Positions 50,400-61,500 of a stretch of 64,000 nucleotides of DNA are shown piece after piece; positions within the stretch are counted from its first letter, which is position 1, and each line of letters opens with the position of its first letter. The notes under the pieces are model-generated. The model ran no database searches. It was not told the DNA's origin and was given only the letters and a program-made list of their open reading frames with translations. The translations under genes were made by a program, and so were the position numbers. Source of the stretch: Polytrichum commune (Eukaryota > Streptophyta > Polytrichopsida > Polytrichales > Polytrichaceae); the NCBI GenBank assembly GCA_950295325.1, contig OX485804.1:65944033-66008032 (forward strand), given 5' to 3'.

Positions 50400-51240
50400 A
50401 TTAGATTGACTAACTCTCATACTAGGGGAGTTCATTGGCGATGTACATAGAAACAACATGCGAGGAAAGGTAGGGTGGAAAATATTTGTAAGACTATATT
50501 TTTTTATTTTTTTTTGATCTACATTAGGCTCTATTAAATCTCCATAAGTAATTTATATATAACGTACCATACTATAAATTTTCTATTTTTATTTATTATA
50601 TAAAAAAATATAACAAAATTTGGATTTGACAAATTTTTGGAGAATGAGTTTCATTAGAGAGCAAGTTAAATTATGTTAGAAAAATAGCGGGACTTCATTG
50701 GAAACATGACTAGAATTTCAATCATTGTGGATGTGACTCTATTCATTATGGATGAACTTTGGTCCGATGTGTATGAAATTTGGTTCATTGTGGATGAACA
50801 CAACAACAAAAATTATTTTTTAAGGGTTAGAAGCACATTGAGGTAGTTTTCTCTTTCCATTGTCATTTTGCACAACTCGCTCAACTACATGATCATGCCA
50901 TCTTTGGATTGTTCAAACATTTTGTCATTTTGCTATGTGTCCTTATGTGACGTCCATCAACGAAAAAAGAATTGGTCCACTCCGATACGACGAGGAAGAA
51001 AAATGAATTCCTACCTCTAAAGAGTAAAATAGAGGGCAATTTATTGCACATTTCTAGAATGTGTAAGCACCTATAGGGTAGATGGAAACAGTGATAAGGT
51101 TTTTAAATACTATAGGGTCCAAAAAATCCAAAGACTAAGATGAATCACCCAAAACAATTTCTTGATTCTCACACGTGTATGCCAATTTTCTATACAGGTG
51201 CCTTCTTGGGCTCTCATATAGGTCAGCTAATTCTCTTTAT
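50400..51240 (-). repeat. R6 repeat, inverted copy
   Basis: Reverse complement of 45120-45965. The two copies could recombine as inverted repeats about 4.4 kb apart. 51240-52260 holds no recognised gene. Confidence 0.7.
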
Positions 51241-52269
51241 CGGTCAGTTTGGATACAACATAACTAATTTAAGTGGTTTACCAACTCAATGCATTATTGT
51301 GCAACAAGCATACTAACCTAATCATGCCACTCTTCACTATGTATGGTATTGAGTGTCACTTACCCTATTTTAAGGCATATCCTAGGTTACACTTATGACA
51401 AACACCTTCACCATTAGTGTCACATCATGACACTTGGCTGTCAAGTGCACTTACTAATATCTTGGCATGAGTATCTTCAATAGTGGTATGAGGTGAATGT
51501 CTATGTTCCACAATGGTCTACAAGTTGCATTAAATGTACACAAATGACATTTGGCATAAAAATCCTTCTATTTGCATACTAAAATATAAACACATGACAC
51601 TTACCATGAACAGTAGTACGCTCGATAACATCTTCCTCTTGTATACTAAAACCCAAAACTACCATCTCAAGTATCCCAATGTGCTGTGCTAAATGTCCTT
51701 ATAAATAAATAACTTTTCATTAAAAAAAAAATCTTCTTCTTATGTTGATGAATAGTATCATATCGACAATAAGCTGACGTGACACTTTGAGTCCTCAAGG
51801 CATCTAGTTTAGGCGCTTTGCAAGTAGCGTACTTAACACTAAACACCATAAACAATGTAGTACCTACAACCGTCCAATATTAATCGAAAGAATTTGAGGT
51901 TGCTTAAATGGATGTGACTCTTAAGTATGTCGTGTGATTGATGTGACAAACTCACACCTTTTGTTGTCATAAATCAACCCCATAGCTATTAATTTGTGTA
52001 CAATAACGGCCGTTGTTACAACTTACACTCAAGTCAAATTGGTTCGTGACATCACTAGATTCAGTGCAATCAAAAGAGCAAGCATAGTAACTTAGCTATC
52101 ATTTGTAACCCCCTCCTTTCACTTAAACCCTTAGCACTAAGGTAGACATGGTTCTTAAATGGTCAACACAAAAATGATAATGATAATTATACTTATAATT
52201 GTAAGGGAAATCATTTTGTCTAACAGTGACATGAAGGAGGGCCTGAGGTGGGCTATGGGCTATGAAACA

Positions 52270-52640
52270 ACACTATGGGCCACTTCACACACACGAGACT
52301 GAGAGCCCGTGACCATTACACTTCAAACGCTCTCATTGGTGGAAAAGGCAAAGTTGGTCCAAGTTTGATTCACACTACGCTTGAGGGACCAACGGAGTAT
52401 ATATGTGAATGCAAGGTGGATGTAAAGTCTACATGGATTCTTACATGGCATCGAATGGATCATGTTTTGTGGTCACTTGGATTATTTTCAAAAACCACCT
52501 CTTGGAGGTAGGCCTAACACAAAACCGGGAGACCATGACACTCCAAACACTCAAAACTGTTGATTTATTTTATTTTATCATGTGTGAGAACCCACATGAA
52601 TAGAAATTTATTGAAATAGCATTTGGTTGAGGGCCCTATA
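52270..52640 (+). mobile_element. R2 element joined to an R1 fragment
   Basis: Left end GGCCACTTCACACACACGAG is present. At about 52630 the R2 sequence stops and R1-like sequence (GGCCCTATATGACAACTT, to about 52830) continues without its own left end. Confidence 0.65.
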
Positions 52641-52941
52641 TGACAACTTAATGAAGATGAGAATCTTCACTTTGATAATGAACAAGATATCAATATGGGC
52701 TCTGCAAATTTTGAGGCATACAACTATAAGCACAACTTGGAATTGCTAATCATCTCGCACTAATTGCATTTTTCATATAATACAAGAAGTGGGTGTAGAG
52801 AGAAAAATATTCGAATAACACATGTCTATCTTAATATCAAGAAACAAAATTTACCCCAAATTTCTTGTGATGACACATAATGATGAGAATTCTCAACTAA
52901 TGAATGATTCATTCAAGATTGTTTGCAATATTCTCCACCCA

Positions 52942-53202
52942 TACTATAATGTTTAGGGTATTTAGTGTCACTTATTGGCAATTACTGTCACCTGCCAGGT
53001 GATTTTTCATCCAAATTTCAATCATCCATGACAATGTTTCATCACAAGTTACTGACAAGAGAAGGTAGGGTTTTGGCCAATGGATGAACTCATCCATCAT
53101 CCATGACAATATTTGCTCACTTATTCATAAAAAGTGTCATCCGAAAAGTTACCATAGTGACATAAAATACCATATGACATAAAATACCATATTTATTGTA
53201 GT
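52942..53202 (+). mobile_element. R3 TIR element, best copy
   Basis: 261 bp. Inverted ends ACTATAATGTTTAGGGTATT and ACTACAATAAATATGGTATT. No coding capacity. Confidence 0.75.
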
Positions 53203-53333
53203 AATCCCAACCTCAGTTCACAAGATTAACCATTTTTCCAACTTAGCTCACAAATCTTGACATGCATTGTCACTTTACTAATGAGTTCACTTTAGACCCA
53301 TTACAACTTCATCTACTGTATTTACCAACTTAA

Positions 53334-53646
53334 GGTCACTTCACACACAAGACTGAGAGCCCATGACCGTTACACTTCAAGCACTCTCATTGGTGGAAAA
53401 GGCGGAGCCGGTCCAAGTTTGCTTCACACTACACTTGAGGGACCAACGGAGTATGTGAATGTAAGATGAATGTAAAGTCTACATGGATGCCTACATGGCA
53501 TCAAGTGGATCATGTGAGCATCATAGTTGAAGGCCAATGACCACACTTCATGATTTTGGAGGTGCGTGGGGACAACATTTGGACACTTTCTTTTGGGCTT
53601 TCATAATTTCACAGTCAGGGCTCTTGGCTCGTGTGTGAAGTGACCC
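53334..53646 (+). mobile_element. R2 TIR element, short complete copy
   Basis: Both ends kept: GGTCACTTCACACACAAGAC and, inverted, GGTCACTTCACACACGAGCC. About 312 bp, with an internal deletion relative to 36995-37471. Confidence 0.8.
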
Positions 53647-53689
53647 TAAGGTACACTTATGTGCATGTAGGTTGTCATTACAATTAGGC

Positions 53690-53880
53690 CTCTCCTCTTT
53701 TCCCATGCAAATTACCTTGGGTCAAAATCAAATTACAATTTTTTTAACTTTGTTTATCCGTTTGTAGAGTAACCACAATGAAAATATATCATGTATTTTT
53801 TTAATTGTGGTAACAAATATTCAAATTAGTGTGGAATGTTAAATAATTAGTGTGGGGCAACCTAATTGCACATATTGGTG
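53690..53880 (-). mobile_element. R8 element, fourth copy
   Basis: CATGCAAATTACCTTGGGTC to GGGGCAACCTAATTGCACAT, as in 24147-24336. A decayed R1 copy follows at 53890-54230. Confidence 0.65.
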
Positions 53881-54229
53881 CAAACTTGTGTTAAATTTAA
53901 CATAGCAAAAATGTAGACACCTATATTTGAGTGGCGTGTCTTAGGTGCAGATCCCAAATATGCTAACCGTTCTAGGCTCAAAAGTCAACATGATTGAGGG
54001 GACCTATATGGGCATTTACTAAATGAACACAAGAAATCTCCACTTTGAGATTGAATATGATGTTCAAATGAGCTATGAAATCAATAAGGCACATGGTTGT
54101 GGGCACATTTTGGATTTGCTAATCATCGCACACTAATTAATTGTGTGTTTCCATAACCTACGAGAACCGGGTGCAAATGGAAAAATAGCTTAGCAACATA
54201 CATATCTACATTCTTAACAAATCATAAAT

Positions 54230-55556
54230 ATTAAAATGGGGTGTGAAATGGAGTGCGGAAATAGGTCGTTAGATTTTGAAGTGTCAGAACCCCAAGTTTG
54301 GGTTAAAGTAGACATGTGTTATTCAAACACCCACTTTTGGGTGGAAAGTGGTTGAATGTTCTCCTAAAACAAACATGTCTAGTTTTAATCTCAAAATGAT
54401 ACCACAATTCATTAGTTGGGTTACCCAAAAACTCAATGCTCAACACTAACCACTTTAGGCACATTTATGTGACCACTTATTAACATTCATGTTTACTTTG
54501 AAAATTTGCCATAAATGAAGGTCTAGTCATCTTAATCTCATCCTAGTGACAAAGGATTGTACTAGACTTGCTACCTGATGGAATTGGTTATTTTCCTTCC
54601 TAACTACCTCAAAGAGGCCAAATCTCCCAGGTTTAACCGTAATAGGCTCGACTACACTGTTTTATCTAATTAGTATGGGCCGCAATAATTCCTGATTACC
54701 CACATTACTTTTTTGATTATAATTTGAAGTGGCCCACTGTAATTTCCAGTGTGAAAAATTAGTGTTGATTTTTTCATCTGCATATTTGGATGAAAATTGA
54801 AGGCAAGGCAAGTATTATAGAATTACTAATGTTAACCAAGGCAATTAGTATCAACTTCACATGGGCCACACTATATTCCAACCCACACTAATTAAACAAA
54901 ACAGTGTACCTTTGACCCACCTCTTTGAGATGGACGTCAAGCAAAATCCTGGTAGACCATTCAACATTCACAATTGCATGTCATGTAGAGCTCCATGTAG
55001 GTTTTCCATTCATTCAAACTTCCTTGGTCCCGTCCGCCCTCGAGCACCAGTGTAAAGTGAACAAGGGCCGGTCTCGGCACTCTTTACCAATGAGAGATTA
55101 TAAATTTCAATGGTCACAGGCCCTCACACTCCACTGTAAAGTATCCCTAATGTTGTGCAATTGTCACATTGAAATGAAGAACAAACACAACCTCCAGTCT
55201 ACAGCCCACATCGTTTCATGCTATTTACATGTGTTTCCTGTAGCTACAGTTGCTGTAATAATTACAACCTCCACCTCAAAACACACATGCCTTTCAAACT
55301 CATGTACAAACTAACCTTAATCTGACAACGGCATGTACGGATAAAAATGTTTTACCAAAGCATTTGGTCAGATATTCACATGCAAGCCTGTAGCGTTGGT
55401 TGGTTTCCCTCTTGATGATGAACTGTTGACAGTCTTGTGTGTGGTGGTGGTGGTGGGGGGGGGGTGATGTACATTTTGGGGCCTAATCAGTACTAAATAA
55501 TACAATCTGTACATTTACAGATTATGCAAGACAAATCAATTTAAAAATTGAGCAAT
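54230..55556. other. 3' flank of NOT1, with no other gene
   Basis: Frames such as 54925-55314 lack any known domain. The part next to 55557 is probably the NOT1 3' untranslated region and includes a perfect 8-bp stem with a 4-nt loop at 55504-55523. Confidence 0.4.
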
Positions 55557-58500
55557 TTAGCCATCAGATGTATTGCCACCCGGCAGATCGTCGTCGCTTG
55601 ACTTCAGGGTCCCAGGCGGTGCCATACACGAGCGCGCAACCGATTCGAAGAGCTTGTCGATTTCAGGTGCACAGTGTGTGAAGCTGTGCTTCCAGAAACT
55701 GTAACGTGGATTCTGAACGCCAATACATCATAATCCAATTAGACATTGAGAAAAGAAGAGTCGCCACAATGGAGTTGTTCTTGAAGACTGTCAGTGACGT
55801 GTGTTTTGGCAGGGAGTTTCAACCTACTTTCGACATGTGGAGGCTACACACGTTTGAAAATGCCGGTTTCGAAACAGAGTTCAATGGCCCAGGTAAAAGA
55901 ATTTGGTCTTGACATGTGTGTAACCTTTAGGAGCTTGGTTTCAGGGTTGGTCCCTCTTTTATTGGGTATAAACGTCCATTTTCAACTCCAATCCAAGACG
56001 GCTGTTTTGTCAGGTTCAAATCCAAGATTCCGATCTTGCTTGGAATTAGACGGTTTTGATTAGAAAACAGATGGACTGACCTTAAAACTAAGCTCCCCAA
56101 GGTTGAGCACATGTCAAGGCCAAAATTCTCTTACCTTGGTCCATCAACCTCTGTTTCAAAGCTGGTGCTTTCAAACATGTGTGGCCTTCCTTCAGCCCAC
56201 TTTTGACAGTTCATAATGTTCAAGGTTCATGTGGTGTTGGAATCCGCACTTTTGGTGAATCAAAGAGGAGGTGTTCAACTTGGCCAAGTGACAGTTACAT
56301 TAAAATAAACCCCTTGTCAAACTTTCGAGAGCACCAATCTTGAAGTTTGACATGTAATTCATTATTGTAAAGCCGTCTTTTGGCCAAAGTCAAACACCTC
56401 CACTTCAATTTGCCAAAATTTGGGTTCCGACACCACTTTGAACACTTCTTGAACATTATAGATCGTCAAAAGGGAGCAAATAACCGTACTAGCTTAAATG
56501 CTTGTAGAGAATCTAACCCTGTGTTGACAAAAGTTTTACATTCTCTTTCTTTCTTAGTTTTGTCTAGAAATTATTTCTTCTGGATCAACCACTGGTTCAC
56601 GATGGTCCCCTACAACTATGAGGCAAGAGCTTGCAAAATGTATAAATTACAAGAGAAAAAATCAGTACCTTGATGAGCTCAATGAATGTTATCAGAAGGC
56701 CCCAAGGATGTGGACGATTAACGATTAATCTTTCCAGCAACACCCGAGTGATCTGCTCTTGAATAATTTCCTGAACACAATCAAAAAATTGTAAATTTCT
56801 CGACCCATAAATTGATACTATATGTGCCTCTCCGTACCAAAGATGCTACATGAAGAAGATGATTACAAATCAAAGATAGAGTTTTAAGAAATCCCAGATA
56901 ATGATGATGTACATGAATGTCTGGGATAGTTTACGTGCCCTTTTTTGGTAATGTTTTGACTACAAAAGAAGTCCCAACTAAAAACACAATGGTAAAAACA
57001 ACATACTGTAGAGGCCTCCGCGAAGAGGAAGAGAAGGACACACGAGAAGTAAAATGTATGATTGTTGGGGTATCGAAGCTGATTTGCTATTGCATTCAGA
57101 AAAAGGTATCTCCCTTCCGTGTCCAATTCATTCACGAGCCGTTGGAAAATATCCATAGGAGCACTATGAGTGATGGCACCTGTTTGCGTTGCCACCTGTT
57201 GAGATGTCTTACTGTGAAGCGGCTGCACCGCCTGGTTCATCAAAAAAATTCACTCCAAGATTCAGGCACTAAGGTAAGTGGGTCTTAAACGGTCACTTTT
57301 CTCTCTGCACCAACTTCTCGTAGGATATGAGACACACAGTTAGTGCGAGATCCAAATCCAAATCCAAATTGTTCCAGTAGCCACTTTCCTCATAATGTTT
57401 GGAGCTCGTATGAATACCTTAGAATATGGTACCTTAGCCAGGAACACCTCAGAGCTCCCGTGGGACCAGGGTTAGGGCCTTGGGTTTAAGGCACCCTTGA
57501 CTAGGACAAATATTACAGGTGATATGAGATGCCATATCATGCACAAACTTCTTAGGGTCAACTTCCATGGAAGGGGGTGGCCACCAATTCTTTTTGCCTA
57601 CAAATACTCCCCTCCATGGTAGGGCCCCTCCTCCCATGGCCTCACAAGCTCTTGGAGTACTTCCATGTCATATGTATTTTTTCACTCACATCGTAGGGCC
57701 CATAGCCTTTTTATTTAACCTCTAAGCTATCCTCCAATCAAGACTCCCCATTTCATGAGTAAGTTTGACCACACCAGTGGCATGGTCAAAGGACCTCTTA
57801 GTTTGGGATCTTCTTATCAAGGGAGGGGGAGGGGTGAAGTCAATTTTCAAGGCTTTAAGCCTTTATTGAGCCTTCATGAGTATGCCCTCACCCATGGAGT
57901 CAAAAGAAAAATTTGGAGATGGTGCCCCGGTTCGCTCCACGGAAGTTGACCCTAAGGTTTTCAGGTGTAATAAAACGAAGGACAACTCCAATACCTATTG
58001 TAATACTTCTTCCCATTAATTTCAGCTAACTTCAGTGCAGACAGGGAAATAAGTCTTGGAGGGAACCATCAAAACAAACCATACGGGGATGAGAAATAGA
58101 GGACAAAATGTACAAAAGCATCAATTTGTGCCAGATTTTAGCTCTGGTAATGATCATTGCAACTGTAAATGCCATAGATAATAACATCAAGATGAAAAAC
58201 CCCAAGGCAATAACTGAAGAAAAGGAAAATAAGAATTGCTGGCTAACCTGCATTCCAACGTACAGCACCAACGCATTTAAAAGCGGCACATTGTAGGACG
58301 ATCCAGAAATGAGGGCCTCTTGGGGTGAACAACTCAACCTCCCTTTCAAGTCCATGGAAATGAGGTCTGATACGTTTCGATTCTGGTCCAAAAGAAATTC
58401 ATGTCAGATAGATTCAACAACTACACTCTCTGATGAGTGACAATCACGTCCAATTGAAAAAGTCAAGGTGAACAACACACTACTGCTATGATTGAATCAG

Positions 58501-61500
58501 TTTTCACCTTTATGTGGTATCTTATTGTTTCTTTTAGACCATTGCGAGGAGGGTTTTGATATGACAATCATCTGTGAAGGACACAAGAATAGTGGAAATA
58601 AAAATAGAAAACAAACCTTGATATAATCATCAATTTCAGCTTTGAACTGCTTAGTCTTCAAGGCTGCTTCTACATCTGATAAAATGCGTGGAGATTGTGA
58701 TATTTCTGGTAACAAGTCCACCTGATCATAACAACATTCACAACAAATTATTTTCTTCTCACAATGTCCATAAAGTTAGTTACTGATCTCAAACAATCCT
58801 GAGTTTGACACAATTGTGAAGAGGTAGAATTCAAAGGAACATTCACTAAATAATCAACAGACCTCAGATATGAAAGATCTGCACCTATCTAGGAATTATT
58901 TGTGGTGTAAAAAGCGTCTTTTTCATACAATCCATGCAAAAACAGCGGTGTGTTGAATACAAAATACTCTAGAGTTGAGCAGTGTATTACCTTAAGATTT
59001 GGGGTGAATGGATCAGGTAGACGCATATTTCGTGGAAATGCACTTAGAATGAGATTGCGCATTTGAATGCATGAAGGCGGAATAACATCGCAGAAGCTAA
59101 AATGATGCTCACATAAAAACTCCGGAAAATCATGGAGTAGGACAAGGAGTACTCTTAGAGTCCCCTTATACAATAATCGTACCTGGAAAATTGAAGATGA
59201 AGGATTAAAGATTATGCAGTCATCCATACCTTGAAGTTGATGAAAGGAATCAGGAAAATAAATTAAAAATTAAAAAATGGAATGAGTGTTAGCCATGTTT
59301 CTTAGATAAAGAAAGAAAGTGTATAAACATTCTAGCAATCATATGGCTAGACTAGAGCATAAAAAAGTGGAGAGTACAAAATATAGCATCAAGTTAAAAG
59401 TTGTGTGACCCCAAAATATGAGTAGAACACAAGTCAACCTACCATGCAAAGAAACTTACCGGTTCACTTAATTCAGCTTTTCTAAGGTACGGCTCCATAA
59501 ACTTAAATAGAGCAACTAGCAAACGCTGAAACAATGGCCACCCCTTCTGTGGGTTGGTTAACAACAACTTCGGCATGAATGTCCGGTGACTGATGAGCTC
59601 CAACCATGAAAAGCTGCACAGTTTATTTAACAGTAATGATCAGAAATGTCCTATTTACAACACTGGAAACAAAAAGCAACAGTTTGTAGGTTAATCTTAA
59701 TTGGTTGGGGTGGCTTAAACACAAGGCATTAACCCGGATCCCATGGAAACTGCAAGCTTGAGTGGCCTAAGGCCGGAATGGTACTTGGATGGATGACCTT
59801 CCCAACACTTGATCTCCAGTGCACCCTACCACTTATGGTCCACCCAATCATAGTGGGGGTATCTGAATGAAACGGAAATTTTCAACCAACCATGTGGGAA
59901 CCAAGGGGCTTGTCCTCGGAAGAGAGAGGTGCTGGCCAGCTTGCCCGCGCCTGTTCAAGGTGTTTACCTTCAAAAGTAGGCAGTAGTCTTCAAGGGCCCT
60001 CTATTTCTCGAAAATTTCGTTTCGAGATTACATATGAACTTATACCAACTTGAAAAAGAAGCAACGCCATAATACATGCCGGTGGCAACAATGAAGTTGG
60101 CTTTCTTTCTTTTTTTTCTAATCAATTGTCCACAAATTAGAAGAAAACTCAGGCTTTGCATGGGGAACAAGTAGTCTCACCTCCATCCTGGCACGTCCAA
60201 GGGTTGCAAAAGCCAAAATGCATTTGCGAAGGCACTCAGAACCTGCAAAGTGTATTAGACCTCAAACCATCAGTGCACAATAAAGAGCAGCTACCCCAAA
60301 AACTACTAGAAATTCAACAAATTCCTATGTATTTGATCCAAATCAATGGATTTAGATGCGGTGTACCCTACCTCCCTTTGTTTTCAGCCATCATGCTAAC
60401 AGTCTAGAGTGTTTCCACATGACAAACAAAACATAAAATGGCCACTACTTAATCTTTCAGGGCATAATAAGTAAATACAAGGAACAGACAGCAGCCACAA
60501 TTTCCTGTTTTGAATACCTGAAAATTACTAAAATCCAAGGTGGGGTCTGGCGAACTGAAGTCCATAAGCCATGTCACAAAGAGCCGGAAATATGGAAGAG
60601 GGTGGAATCCCGACTTCCGGTCTTGATCCCTCTTGATCACGCGTACTGTCACACTCAAAACCTGAATACACGTGCATAATAAGGTGATTGCACCTCTTCA
60701 AAGTGGATTTGGAAGCCATGCACTTAAACATTTGATTCATATCTCAATTTCTTTCAAAAATTCCAAGTCAAAATATTCCCAAACCCACTGTGGTCATATA
60801 AGGGCATTTGTTTGTGCTACCCAATGTTGTCATGCCCCACCTCTTGCATGGGATATTATGTTCCTTGAAGAACCTATTATGACCTTTGCTTAACACCTCA
60901 CGATTGTGAGAATGTGGGACAATAAGTGACACGCCCACTTGCTTCCAATTCCAAATACATATTTCATTGAATTGTAAAATTGGCAAATCTATGGCTTTAC
61001 CTATGTCGGAGCCTCCACTCATTTATGTCCCAGTGGACTTGCTGTGTGTGCACACGAGACAAGCTATCCCTCCACTTGGTTTTCATTTTTTGGGGGACCA
61101 TGCAATATAATGCTTTATATCCATTATACCCTTATATTTTAGGTCTCTGAAATGGGTCACAAATCAAAATAGGCGCACCTCCCTTATCCAAAAGGGGTTC
61201 AAGGTTTAAGGTTTAGGATTTAGGGTTCTGGACTAAAAAAGGTGGATGATTGATTGTGTTACTTGGGACATTAGATACAAGAGTGGAATCATTTGTACTA
61301 ATTTGGTCACAGTGATCAAAGAATTGCTAATTTAAGATCTTGAATTGATTACATATATAGAAGGTTCGTTTACTGTTTCCAGTGGAATAGAATGAGATAT
61401 CTGGAAAGTGACCACAGTCCAGGTTGCAGAATTAGACTCAAATAACTTGTGAAGAAAGGAAATAATACCTTTGTGAGAAGGTTGACCCTGTTCATAGAGG

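Noticed and set aside
59708-59827. Functional 5S rRNA gene
   Set aside because: Many substitutions at normally fixed positions, no T-run terminator, single copy inside an intron.
61201-61226. Telomere-like TTTAGGG motif run
   Set aside because: Only one exact TTTAGGG with degenerate neighbours; too short for an interstitial telomere tract.
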